DNA of 29,319 bases. Source: Saccoglossus kowalevskii (lineage: Eukaryota; Hemichordata; Enteropneusta; Harrimaniidae). Positions 1 through 9,651 of the stretch are shown piece after piece (position 1 is the first letter of the stretch; each line of letters opens with the position of its first letter). The position numbers were made by a program, and so were the translations under genes. The notes beneath the pieces are model-generated. The model had not been told where the DNA came from, did no database searches, and saw only the letters and a list, made by a program, of their open reading frames with translations. Where the stretch lies: assembly GCF_000003605.2 (NCBI RefSeq), contig NW_003112980.1, forward strand, positions 9,803-39,121. Direction: 5' to 3'.

Positions 1-546
1 TTCGAACCCATGTCGTTTGTATTGGGCGTTTTTTTATTTCCCATGTTGGCTACACCGTAATATGCAACCACTTCCCCGTTTTATTGTGATTTTGAGAGTG
101 TTTAATGATGTCTTCCTCACCCATCACGCCATGACCCAGTTTCAACCACACGGCCATTTTGCAGCACAGTGCGTGACCCTCGGCGTGACCCGACCGACTA
201 TATGAGCGTTCTGTTCAACTGTTAAGCTAGGATTTATTACGGTTATTATCATTATATTGTCATGTGATTTGTTTTACCTTATGTGTAATGTCTTAAGTAT
301 CTTTATTGTAATTTGTATATACCAATTCGTATATACCGAAGAAACTACCCCGATTGAAGGTCGTGTATTTTGTGACGTCACCAATTCATGTGTAGGTACG
401 GCTTCTAGATCTGTGCCACAATGTTTTCTATTTTTGCTACAAAGTCAGGTACACCTAGAGTTTGATACGCGTCTGTCTTTCATTCATTTTTGGTTACGGT
501 CAGTCATCGTGTCGATTGCGTGTCTACAAATCTATATTTGTCTAAG
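1..546. other. No identifiable gene
   Basis: The first nine bases (TTCGAACCC) resemble the T-loop of a tRNA or tRNA-derived SINE, but the rest of any tRNA would lie outside the window and cannot be checked. A 107-codon open frame at 257-580 has no recognisable domain and overlaps the start of the HTH relic in another frame. Confidence 0.4.
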
Positions 547-906
547 ATGGAGAAGCAAGGAGTTAAAAAATAACAGTTGAAGTGAGAACAAGAGTTGTCG
601 ATTTTTCGTGGACTGTCATTTGCTGAGATTGGAGATCGAAATGATGATTCAAAACAGACAGCTTATAATATCGTCAAACGGTTTGTTACCACCGAGAGTA
701 TCCTAAGGAAACTGACAACGTTATAGACTATGTCGAATATTATAACATATTGCGACCGCGCATTTACAGACAGGAAATTCAACAAAAATTACTTGTGTAC
801 GGCGGCCACCCTCCCCGGACGTGTGATCGTGTGTTGCCAGTGATAAGCTTTTTAAAGCGATTATTTGGTGGCACATCAACCTTTTGGTTCTCATCGTCGA
901 GAACTA
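547..906 (+). pseudogene. Decayed paired/Tc1-like double helix-turn-helix domain
   Basis: From ATG 547 the frame reads MEKQGVKK, then TAA (571) and TGA (583), then EQELSIFRGLSFAEIGDR and IVKRFVTTESI to TAG at 724. This lines up without gaps with the first HTH of paired domains and Tc1-type transposases (pattern: G, then S..EI, then an S-containing turn, I.KR(F/Y), T.SI). After a one-base shift the next frame reads VIDYVEYYNILRP, RQEIQQKLL and VLPVISFLKRLF, which fit the second HTH (VVEKIAEY, EIRDRLL, VPSVSSINRI) in the right order. The stops and the frameshift mark it as non-functional. No DDE catalytic domain was found downstream. Seen: the motifs and breaks. Known: Tc1-type transposases and Pax share this bipartite fold. 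Inferred: a transposon relic rather than a Pax gene, because identity is low. Confidence 0.5.
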
Positions 907-1852
907 ATAATTGAATAACTGATATTTCTTTGGCATAATAGGAATAATGCACCTTGATCAATAATTCTGTCATGATCAGTCGATCAGCTGGTTCCGTAAA
1001 ATAACGTTCTTTACAGTGCCACCACTTTATGCGCCCCTCTCACTGAAATAACATGCGACTCAAATTAAAGTACGAAACTAAGTTGAGAGTCTCGATCGTT
1101 TATTGGAGGAGAAATTCAAAACTAATGTACCGCCACTTTTATGGGCGGAGCTTTCTTCCGGTGTGCTTCAAATTGCAGACGTGCTGTCTGCATTATTTCT
1201 AACAACTTCTGTAAATTTGAAAACAAAGTGTGTAACCTAATGTAGTAAGTTATCAACATCTAGCACTACTCCAGCGTCAAATCAGTGCCTGGAATTGCTG
1301 TAAATCTCAAAATGGTTATACTGAACAAGAAGACTCAATACATTATACAGAACATGCCCACTTAGCACTAGCACAAAATAAAAAAATCCTGCTACAATAC
1401 AGTGAAATGCATCACTACAGAAATGCGAGCTTAAAATTAGAACACTTATAAATCAAAGAAAGCTTAGAAAGAACTCCCATGTGCTGAGGATATTAGTGGC
1501 TTAAAGGTAAAGTGCCGGTGCAATGCCCATCCTCACGTTTCCTATTTTAGATCTGTGTTCCACTGAAATGGACAGTTATTGATTTTTTTGCTGAAAATGA
1601 TTACTCGTATCCAAGTAAATTTGGGATATTTCACGTGTTGTAGCCAAGCCCACCTATCCTGAAACGGTCAACTGTTTCCGGATTTCAGACTCTCGCCGAA
1701 AGTGCGCCACCAAATGACAAAATGTGAGAGGAAGTCATATCCCTGAGCTGTAATAACACTGGTCATTCAGTATACTTTTAAACGATATACATTTTTCGGT
1801 CGGTGTTTTTTCTATTTTTTTGTCTATTTTATTTTTTTGAGAGGGAGTTTTT
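907..1852. other. Non-coding stretch with no identified content
   Basis: AT-rich sequence with no conserved reading frame. CCACCACTTTATGCGCCCC near 1019 and CCGCCACTTTTATGGGCGG near 1132 are loosely similar to each other. A T-rich run (about 1793-1850) lies just upstream of the THAP relic. Confidence 0.4.
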
Positions 1853-2070
1853 AGATGTTGTGTTGTGGGCAATTGCAGTGAAACGTATCAAGTCATAGTG
1901 CAAGTATTCACACGTTTCTAATCGATCCGAAGGTGCGACATCAGTGGACGAAAGCCACTTAGCCTAAGATTCTTTTTTTTTTTGGAAAAACTGTCCTCGT
2001 CCATGAAAAAAACAACTAGGTTTAAAGGGAAACGCCAACAACGTAAACCTGGCACAACACTTTTGAAAGA
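1853..2070 (+). pseudogene. Frameshifted THAP-type zinc-finger relic
   Basis: Frame one reads RCCVVGNCS (1853-1879), the typical start of a THAP C2CH finger (C-x4-C). A shifted frame then reads IHTFLIDPKVRHQWTKAT (about 1906-1959), matching the conserved F.RFP.DP..R..W..A block, before TAG at 1960. The first frame resumes with KGKRQQRKPGTTLL (about 2024-2065), like the closing KR.RLKPGAVPT of THAP domains. TGT and CAT triplets near 1991-2003 could be the remaining C-x2-H ligands with one extra base between them. THAP domains bind DNA and occur in P-element-type transposases and host proteins. The frame changes indicate decay. No transposase body was identified downstream. Confidence 0.5.
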
Positions 2071-4456
2071 AATAGATTACGGACCAGCCCATGATCACCG
2101 AGGCGGATTTCAGAAGAGAGAGAGACGTCCGGCAAGTGTTTCAAATGAGTTGACTTTTTTTGCGATCGTTTTATAGAGACCATTTAGTCCCTGTTAAGTA
2201 AAAAGGTAGCAATAATTTTGACAGTGACACGAAAACGAAGCGTCGAACAAACAGGAAATTACACAGCCTTACACACTGCTAATTGTTTTCATATTCGAAG
2301 GCTAAAGCACAGTCCCTCTATCTATAAAGGGACTGGCTAAAAGTTTCTGAATTGTTTGGTGATTGGTGTTGAATGTCGAATTCACATCTGTTTTCTTTTT
2401 ACCTCCATGCTTGCAGCTTGATCTGTGTAATAATTTATGAAATAAGAATCCGGGCTTGGTCAATGTGTTTCCACCAAATAAAGTTTTAATATGATGTTAT
2501 AATTATGACAATCATGCCATGGATCACGCTAACTCGAATCCACTCTGAATTTATCTGTATGTGTGTCGATCTCGAATATTTTTTTTATCCAATTAAACGT
2601 TGTTTTTAACGCACTTGCCCTCGTCATGACCCGACGCGTTCACCTATTTCAACAAAATGTCAATTTATTTCCACGCGGCTGTCAGTTATTTAGTAACTGT
2701 GATTTGTCGTTTTTCACTATAGTCTAATGTTTAGAATGTCAAAATATGTTCTCTTTTATGATAAATTTTGAAAGTTTTACTCAGACGATCGATGAAATAA
2801 AACAGTGTAGTGACGTGCCTAGTAACCTGCTAAATAACGAGATAATTCCGACGTCAAATTCTATTTTGTCCAGCGACAGTGTACAAACGTGCTCCGGTGA
2901 CGGTGACGACCACGGTGACTAGCGACACCAGACCGGACATATTTCGCATCTGACTCAACCCCATGCAACAAACTTGATACTATGTGTTCATTATGGTCCA
3001 TTCTTCCTCGACGAACAAGTACATAAGTGGCAATTTAGTCAAAGACGAGAAAACAGCACAAGAAATTTGCCTTATTTACACGTATCGGCAATGCAAGCTG
3101 CCCAGCGACTTCCCCTTCTGACGTCATAAGGGGAATTTCTGTATGCAATTGAGAAGCTAATGAGGAGCCTCGTATTAAAATACACAAAAATAAAGTTTCC
3201 GTAGACTGAGTTAAAAACACATTTTTTCACTTAAAATAATTATTTATACTTAGAAACATAAAAATTAATAATATTTATGTATCAATGGATAATTTTAGGC
3301 GTGAAAATAGCAGCCATTTCATTTCTTCAATACAAGTACATGTAAAGATAAAATTGTCTATTGCATGCCAAATCATTCAAATAGTTTTTATTTTGTCCAT
3401 AGACTTGTCTTTGTCCTATATTTTTACAAGAAAGCACTTCTAACGTGCTTCCAATAGAGCAAATACAGTATATAAAAATATAACTACAAGCAATAATTAG
3501 GGTAGTTCCAAGTAGCTATGATACAACAATTATCGTATCACAAAGTTTTTGTTTTGTTTTTTAATTTGTTGGCACCTTTTTTTCATGTTGTATTGTGCGA
3601 TAACTACATTGTGTAGGTCATTCAAAAAAGCACAATAATGACGACCCGCTTTTTAGTGCAACCATAGAACTAAATAAGGAGCTCCATGAAAACTACTTTC
3701 AAAAGATTTTGTAGGCCCTGTGTGCATTGAACAACTGTATTCATTTATTCATATTTCATTACATACAAACACTTTTGAAAGGTAAACTGAATATAAAATG
3801 AAGTAATTACCATTTTTCACGCTTGTTAACAGGTCATTGTCAAAGCGTAGTTTGCACATGGTTACATATTCGTATGGTATTCATGGTTGATATATACACT
3901 GTAATATATAAGTTTTGATATTGTTATTTGGAAAAAATCAATCACTGCTCAAAGAACAGGTTTTATGACTAGACTTTGGGGCATTTTGTAGGGAAGGGTG
4001 CTTAGATGAACGTGATTCAAAAAATAGGAATACCCCAAAAGTGTGGGGGGGGGGCTCAGTCAAGCATTTACGCTCTGTCGAATGAGTTCAGTACTATTAT
4101 GGCATTGTGTGAAAATACTGACAAAAATGGCCACCATTCATTAAAATGCGAGTCATAGGTGTAAAAATAGGTGATCCCAAAGTCTAATTGATGAATTCTG
4201 GCTATTTTCATTTAGATTACCTTGAAGAATTTAAGTAACCTATTTACAACAGTTTTAGCAAAAATGTTGGTTTTTTTTACATTTTGCAAAAAGATTGCAC
4301 TTGCACAAGTCACCACTGGTTTGCCACTGATGCATGCACACTGTATAGTGACTTGTACTCTCCATGACACATACAGTTTTCAGTACTCCAGATACATTGT
4401 TATTTCTATTTATGTTATCATGCTAGATATACTAAAATATATTATTTCACTTCTAG
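2071..4456. other. Non-coding stretch upstream of MDH2; possible 5' intron
   Basis: No exon with a plausible mitochondrial presequence and a phase-0 donor was found. A locally GC-richer piece (about 2600-2960) holds two short same-frame open stretches: 2626-2727 from ATG to TAA, and 2746 to TAG near 2922 (58 codons). A minus-strand reading of about 34 codons with a hydrophobic N-terminus overlaps the second. None matches a known family. A run of ten G lies at 4045-4054. Confidence 0.4.
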
Positions 4457-4709
4457 GCTAACCGTAAAGTAGCTGTGTTGGGAGCATCTGGTGGCATTGG
4501 ACAACCAATGTCCTTACTACTTAAACAAAGCCCCCTTATAAGTCATTTATCATTGTTTGATATCGTGCATACTCCTGGTGTAGCTGCTGACTTGAGTCAT
4601 ATTGAGACAAGAGCCAAAGTGACTGGACACACTGGTAATGATGAATTAGGTGCTGCGTTGGATGGATGTGAAGTTGTAGTTATCCCTGCTGGCGTGCCAA
4701 GGAAACCTG
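4457..4709 (+). CDS. MDH2: MDH2 exon encoding the NAD-binding Rossmann start (residues 1-84)
   Basis: Acceptor TTCTAG is followed directly by GCT AAC CGT in phase 0, the same phase expected after a presequence exon. The exon holds [13 protein letters not shown], the LSLFD strand with its ribose-binding Asp, and [12 protein letters not shown]. It ends after the first base of the Gly codon in RKPG, with donor GTAAAT. A short reading from an internal ATG crosses the donor and stops in the intron; it is not a separate gene. Confidence 0.96.
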
Positions 4710-7700
4710 GTAAATATACACTCATATGAAGTTATCTAGCACTAAAAACAATAAAATTTACTATTCTGTAAAAGGCTCTATCTGCATTTGTTCCAAAACG
4801 TATCTGCAATCAAGATGGTTCACTTTGTTCAACAAAAATCAGCATTTCTTGCCCAATTCTGCTTATATCTCAAATTTCACCATTTTGCCAGTATAGACTT
4901 GCACATGCTAGGTGGTCTTGCAGTCAAAGATGTTTAGTTCAGTGTATAGAACTTGATACATGAATTGTTACCAAAACAAGAGCATATAAATGCTGACATT
5001 TCATTTCTCCATAGTAAAGTACAAAACTGCAACATTCTCAGTAGCTTATCCTTATCATACATTGTACATCCTTGTAGTGTGAATTTACGGTAGTCAGCGA
5101 TAATGAAATTTTATGTCTATGAGATTTAATAGATTCTCATAGTGTGTGTTCTTATGTTTGTATTTAAGGTATGACTAGGGATGATTTATTCAACACCAAT
5201 GCTTCAATTGTACAGACATTAGCTGAAGGTTGTGCCAAACACTGTCCAGAAGCCATGATATGTATAATATCCAATCCTGTAAGTATGCACTTTGCTGTAC
5301 AAATAGTCTAATAAAATGGAGCTCAGTCCATGTTGAAGATGTGTGTTACAGTTGGAGTAATGCACTATGTAATGTACAGTGTTCTATGGTGCAATCCCAG
5401 AGATTAACAGCGTCCCTTCTATGGTAATTTAGGGTTTACATGTGTATTGTGAAACCAACCAATATAATTTTGTCACATGAACCATTAAAATATTACTTAT
5501 TCTATGCATAAACACAATTTCTGTAATTAATACAAGTGCATGCTCTAGTAATAAAGTAAATACAGTACTGTCTATAAACTCGGTAAATCACAACTGGATG
5601 CATCCTTTTTGCAGGTCAATTCAACTGTTCCTATCACTTCAGAAGTATTCAAGAAAGCTGGTGTGTATGATCCTAAAAAGATATTTGGTGTGACAACACT
5701 GGATATTGTTCGTTCTAATACATTTATTGCCGAGGGTAAAGGTCTGGATGTATCAAAGACATCATGCCCTGTGGTGGGTGGTCATTCAGGGATTACTATA
5801 GTACCACTTATTTCACAGGTACGTTGGTTATTCACACATCACTAATATTTAGTTGATATTACAGGTACCAGTAAACAAAATCTGTAGTGTTTGTTTGATA
5901 TTTTGCAAATAAAGAGCTGGGAAACCTGTGTTGTGTTTTGAAGGTTGTTTAGTTTACAACAGACGATCCTACCAGCGTTTGCCCGTAGGTAACAGAGGAA
6001 TGTACCTTTGGCTACACACTGCTCTGTCCATATAGTGTTTCATTCTTGTTGTTACTCTCACCATTTGGACAAAGTCTGAAAAAGGAGACTTAAAATTTCC
6101 TGATTTAAATCTGCCAAATAGCAACTATTCTTGTGCAAGCATTTCTACCATTGATGCATGTCACTTTCTTTTTCACACTGGTTCCCCTCACATCAGTCTG
6201 GTTCCCCTCACATCAGTCTGGGCAACTCTGATCTGTGTATTTCTTGATTCATCTGCTGTGTTTAATTACAGTGTAGCCCAAAAGTTTCTTACCCTCAAGA
6301 TGAATTGGAGAAACTAACAAACCGTATTCAGAATGCTGGAACTGAGGTGGTTAATGCTAAAGCTGGAGCGGTGAGTATCTTGCGTGTTACATGTCTGTGT
6401 ACATTTACTGGGGCTAGTAAGCTATTTAAGTTAAGTAGATGTTCATAAATACCACAGGAGGAGGCAAATTACAAAGATAATATTTTACAAAACTATTGTT
6501 GGTTATAAAATTCGTTATGCTAAATGGGACAACCACTCAGATGGGGAAAATTGTGCTCTGGAAAAAGTTTGTCTTCTGTATAAACTCAGATTTTGTATTT
6601 CTATGCCTTGCAACAGGATTTTACATATGGTGAATCTGCATAGCATACCTAAATTTGTAATTCTATGCTTGTATTTTTAGGGTTCTGCTACTTTGTCTAT
6701 GGCATATGCTGGAGCTAGATTTGCTTGTTCGGTGAGTTGTATTTTGATTCTGTTTACATTTGACGATACGATTTATTTAAATGGTAACATTATTTGACAG
6801 CACACATGGATGAAGGTTCTCGTAAGCCACAAATAGTTTTTACCTTTCTGCATTGGAAATTACATGCATTGTTAATTTTCTAATACTAGCATTAAAGCGA
6901 GGGGGTCGTCACCTGCGCATGATACACGCACTAAGAACGCAAAGGCTTGAGGGTAGACGCTTGTTTGTAAACACTGGCACGCTATGGCCACCTGACGCAT
7001 GCGTAGGCGACACCTGGGGGGGTGTCATTTTATATGCTGTTACTACCCCATGTGCGTCCTAAATTTTGCAGTGAAAGTAGGTGTTTTTCACCTTCTAAAG
7101 TGGTCCCGCTCGGGAGGCAAATAAAGTTCTAATGTCTGCAATATACCCCCAGGAATGAACTTGCACGGTTGCTGTGCCCGCTGTAGGCCCAACAACACTT
7201 GCAACAACCACTCCCATACACCGCCCTTGGCCATAGCTTACTTGAGTTGATCACGACCCACTTGAGTGGAAAAAAACAGCAGAGAATGCTTGCAATAGGA
7301 GTAGGATGTTCTTAATATATGTTTGCAATAGGGGGGTGTGTTTTTTTCAATATGTCTGCTCTAGGGGATACTAAATTTACAGTGCGCCTGCAATAAGGGG
7401 TATGGTTTGGCAATGTGCTGCCAGCCCTAGGGGCCTATTATCTTTTAGCAACTCCCCTGCTTTAATAATAATAAGCAAAGTTGGCAAAGTGGTATCCTAT
7501 TTACTGTATTAGTAGTATAAGTGACATCTTTGGTCAAAATTTGGCAAATTATAATGATCCAGAAAACAACACATGCAACGGTTAGTTCATATGTGCTGCT
7601 ATCAGAGATGCACTCGTAATAGAGCAGTATACACCTTTCCTTAAGGTAGTAGCCTACTCATAAATAAAAATACCCAGAATTTATTCACTCTAGGGCATAA

Positions 7701-9009
7701 GGATATTGACTTGGTGTCATCAGCTTAATTTTCAAGAAAATGATGGTTGTATTTTAGTGTGTATCAGTAGTGTAACCTGTCTCTGCCATTTCAGTACTTT
7801 AATTTATTAGGAAGGTGTATCAGTTTGATATCATAACCTGTGGTAATGCTACTGTACTATGCATTTCATGAAGGCATGCATTTGTTTGATATAAGATGTT
7901 TTATAAAATACAACTGATGTTTGTTAACCACTAGACCAATCAACACGCATTTAGGATGTATAGTCAATGAGTGGGCATTATCTAAATGGCTTACAGAATA
8001 TAGCTAATGGCAACATTGTCTTTGTAATTTAATGGAGCATGAAGATCTTCCAGGGTAACTGTTTTATAAATGTCCATAAAACAAATTCATACCTTCATGA
8101 AATGCACAGTTCATTGAAAATTAATAAGATACATGTTATTTCATCAGTTGTTAGAAGCTTTGAATGGTAAAGAAGGAGTGATCGAATGCGGATTTGTCAA
8201 GTCTGATGTCACAAAAGCCACCTATTTCTCTACACCACTTCTGTTAGGGGTAAGTTTGCTTTACCACTAATAGCTAGGCTAGCTTGGGGAATTCAAATTT
8301 TGTACTACTGAGCATGTTACCTTGCATATATACAATGATTATGGGATATTATAATGGAAAAGTCAGTACCTCGCTAAATTATGTCAAGACATACTATGCC
8401 ATCCTATCCTATCCTATCCTATCCTATCCTATCCTATAGTGTACGTGTACACTTTAAACCAGCCAGTAAACCGTGTACATCTATTACACGTGCTATGTGT
8501 GCATCTAAGCCACTAATAGTAATGTATGCAACAAGCAACTCCAGGACTTTGCAATGTATAATAGAAATGGATATGCTTGTTTGTACATAACTACTGAAAA
8601 ATAATTGTAAAGTCATAGTTGCTGTAGACATAGAAAGTAAAGTATGCAGATAACACGGAATAAACGGCAAGGCCAAGGGGAAGACGTGTAGTGGCGTGAA
8701 GCTAGGCGATTAAGTGCCGTACGTGAACACCGGTTTGAGTCATGCACGCAGTACATGTTTACTATAATTTGAAGTAGTATTTACCTTGCCGTTTTTTCGG
8801 TGTTATTTGCTTACTTTGTTTGTACATAGACATGTATTAGTGTTAGAAATACTCTTGAACTGAAATCTATTTCTTTACAGCCCAAAGGACTTGAGAGGAA
8901 TCTTGGTCTGGGTGAAGTATCAGACTATGAGAGGAAAATCATTGAAGAAGCATTACCAGAGTTAATGAAAAACATCAAAAAGGGAGAAGATTTTGTTAAA
9001 TCTCGTTAA
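4457..9009 (+). CDS. MDH2: Mitochondrial malate dehydrogenase, seven exons, lacking the targeting-peptide exon
   Basis: Catalyses NAD-dependent interconversion of malate and oxaloacetate in the mitochondrial matrix (TCA cycle, malate-aspartate shuttle). Exons: 4457-4709, 5169-5278, 5615-5818, 6272-6370, 6681-6731, 8148-8249, 8881-9009. All introns are GT/AG; the first is phase 1, the others phase 0. They join into 315 codons plus TAA, about the length of mature animal MDH2. Visible landmarks, numbered from the first residue here: NAD-binding GASGGIGQP (9-17), Asp35 after the second beta strand, substrate arginines Arg82 and Arg88 in VPRKPGMTRDD, Asn120, the Asp151/Arg154 pair in TTLDIVR, catalytic His178 in VVGGHSG, and the C-terminal KKGEDFVK. 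It begins at ANRKVAVLG, which matches the start of the mature protein, so the start codon and presequence must lie on an upstream exon I could not find. All expected catalytic residues are present, so the gene looks functional. Confidence 0.97.
5169..5278 (+). CDS. MDH2: MDH2 exon with mobile-loop Arg and active-site Asn (residues 85-121)
   Basis: The acceptor is TTTAAG; the first two bases complete the split Gly codon. It reads [14 protein letters not shown] and ends at CIISNP before donor GTAAGT. Arg88 in the loop that closes over substrate, and Asn120, are both present. It is too short to show up as an open frame by itself and is recognised only by homology and splice fit. Confidence 0.95.
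5615..5818 (+). CDS. MDH2: MDH2 exon with the catalytic Asp-His relay (residues 122-189)
   Basis: Acceptor TTTGCAG precedes GTC AAT TCA, giving VNSTVPIT, which is typical of the family. It contains [16 protein letters not shown] with the catalytic Asp and substrate-binding Arg, and [12 protein letters not shown] with the catalytic His. The residue after HSG is Ile; many animal mitochondrial enzymes have Lys there and bacterial MDH has Val. Donor GTACGT follows PLISQ. Confidence 0.96.
6181..6220. repeat. Perfect 20-base tandem duplication in MDH2 intron 3
   Basis: GTTCCCCTCACATCAGTCTG occurs twice back to back with no mismatch, 52 bases before the acceptor of the next exon. It looks like a recent small duplication. 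Confidence 0.9.
6272..6370 (+). CDS. MDH2: MDH2 exon, residues 190-222
   Basis: Acceptor TTACAG and donor GTGAGT flank 33 whole codons reading [15 protein letters not shown] and ending EVVNAKAGA. It aligns without gaps to the conserved SQCTPKV...AKAGA stretch of animal MDH2. Confidence 0.95.
6681..6731 (+). CDS. MDH2: MDH2 micro-exon, residues 223-239
   Basis: A 51-base exon between acceptor TTTTTAG and donor GTGAGT. It encodes [17 protein letters not shown], a highly conserved helix that packs on the active site. It is easily missed by gene finders, but deleting it would remove 17 conserved residues in frame. Confidence 0.94.
6893..7450. repeat. GC-rich repeat-like block in MDH2 intron 5
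   Basis: Begins TTAAAGCGAGGGGGTCGTC. It contains an imperfect inverted pair (6908-6921 and 6998-7011, 12 of 14 matching) and a short perfect one, GACACC with GGTGTC, just after. The second half holds several loose copies of TGCAATAGGGG-like words (about 7279, 7323 and 7387). Base composition contrasts with the AT-rich intron around it. A related word, TTAAAGCGCGGTGGTCGTC, starts at about 19677. Probably an inserted mobile element of unknown class. Confidence 0.5.
8148..8249 (+). CDS. MDH2: MDH2 exon, residues 240-273
   Basis: Acceptor TCATCAG and donor GTAAGT surround 34 codons reading [18 protein letters not shown] and ending YFSTPLLLG. It matches the LVDAMNGKEGVVECSFV region of vertebrate MDH2. 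It lies after the longest intron of the gene (6732-8147), which holds the GC-rich repeat block. Confidence 0.95.
8401..8435. repeat. (ATCCT)7 microsatellite
   Basis: Seven uninterrupted copies of ATCCT in MDH2 intron 6. The open frames that cross it on both strands are by-products of the repeat and its flank. Confidence 0.97.
8638..8818. mobile_element. MITE in MDH2 intron 6
   Basis: About 180 bases bounded by inverted ends of roughly 34 bases. The left end runs from AAAGTATGCAGATAACACGG to AACGGCAAGG (8639-8672). The right end, read in reverse complement, runs from AAAGTAAGCAAATAACACCG to AACGGCAAGG (8784-8817). No coding capacity inside. A target-site duplication could not be fixed by eye, so the superfamily is open. 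It ends 62 bases before the acceptor of the last MDH2 exon, so branch point and pyrimidine tract must lie in the remaining gap. Confidence 0.8.
8881..9009 (+). CDS. MDH2: MDH2 terminal exon, residues 274-315 and stop
   Basis: Acceptor TTTACAG is followed by CCC AAA GGA. It encodes [17 protein letters not shown] and ends [10 protein letters not shown] with TAA at 9007-9009. The C-terminal helix ending in GEDFVK is characteristic of mitochondrial MDH. The acceptor is 62 bases downstream of the right end of a MITE. Confidence 0.96.
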   Translation, partial: PKGLERNLGLGEVSDYERKIIEEALPELMKNIKKGEDFVKSR

Positions 9010-9025
9010 CCAATGAATTTGATAA

Positions 9026-9031
9026 AATAAA
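9026..9031 (+). terminator. Polyadenylation signal of MDH2 (proximal)
   Basis: AATAAA begins 17 bases after the stop codon. Further AATAAA hexamers at 9142-9147 and 9509-9514 could give longer 3' ends. Which is used cannot be told from sequence alone. Confidence 0.5.
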
Positions 9032-9631
9032 ATTGCTTGTGAAACTTAGGAAAATGCTTTTGCAGTTTTTGGTTTCATTTGGAAAGTCAACAGTTTTAAT
9101 TTGGATATGTTTTTGCACTACAACCATTTATTTGTATAAATAATAAAAAGATATGTATATACAGTAATATAAGTTGTTCAACTCTCATAGTTGCACATTT
9201 TTACCTACCATCAGTCTAATATTTGTACTAACCTATTTTTGGTCTGCTGCGTATTGATACTGTATACTGTGAAGAAAAGTAAGTCTCCAATCATTTAACA
9301 AAATCAAACCAATTAGTACATTATGCCGCTTTACATCTGTCTGCTAAATCCATATTAAGCGTTTATTCTATTTATGCTATTTAATATGAATAATGGCTAC
9401 TTTCAATGGTAAATAATCATATGATAATTTATGTAGTCTGCATTCATAATTACCACTGTAATAACTCCCAACTTGTCAGGATTGTTTCCAATATAAACTG
9501 TGTACAATAATAAATTAAAACATTGAATTCATGTGTTAGTGTCTTTTGTATATGTAAACTTAAATAGACCTAGACTGATTTTATGAAGCCAGTAGTTTAT
9601 CATTGCCTGCAGGTAACGAGTCAGTCACTAT

Positions 9632-9651
9632 GGTTGGTTGGTTGGTTGGTT
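9632..9651. repeat. (GGTT)5 microsatellite
   Basis: Five GGTT units in the MDH2 3' flank, followed shortly by a 9-base-stem hairpin at 9676-9702. Confidence 0.9.

Larger units (their letters stand above)
4710..8880 (+). other. MDH2 introns
   Basis: Six introns: 4710-5168, 5279-5614, 5819-6271, 6371-6680, 6732-8147 and 8250-8880. The first four hold nothing recognisable except a perfect tandem duplication of a 20-base unit at 6181-6220 in intron 3. Intron 5 holds a GC-rich repeat block, and intron 6 a pentanucleotide array and a MITE. Confidence 0.85.

Noticed and set aside
1-12. TTCGAACCC at the window start, like a tRNA T-loop
   Set aside because: Only the last part of any tRNA could be present, and the following bases do not show a clear acceptor arm. 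Upstream sequence is not available.
257-580. 107-codon open frame on the + strand
   Set aside because: No recognisable domain, and another frame of the same region carries the HTH relic start at 547.
2861-2975. Minus-strand short frame with a signal-peptide-like hydrophobic start (SGLVSLVTVVVTVTG)
   Set aside because: Only about 34 codons with no splice donor before the stop. The hydrophobicity comes from a GGTGACGGTGAC-type local repeat.
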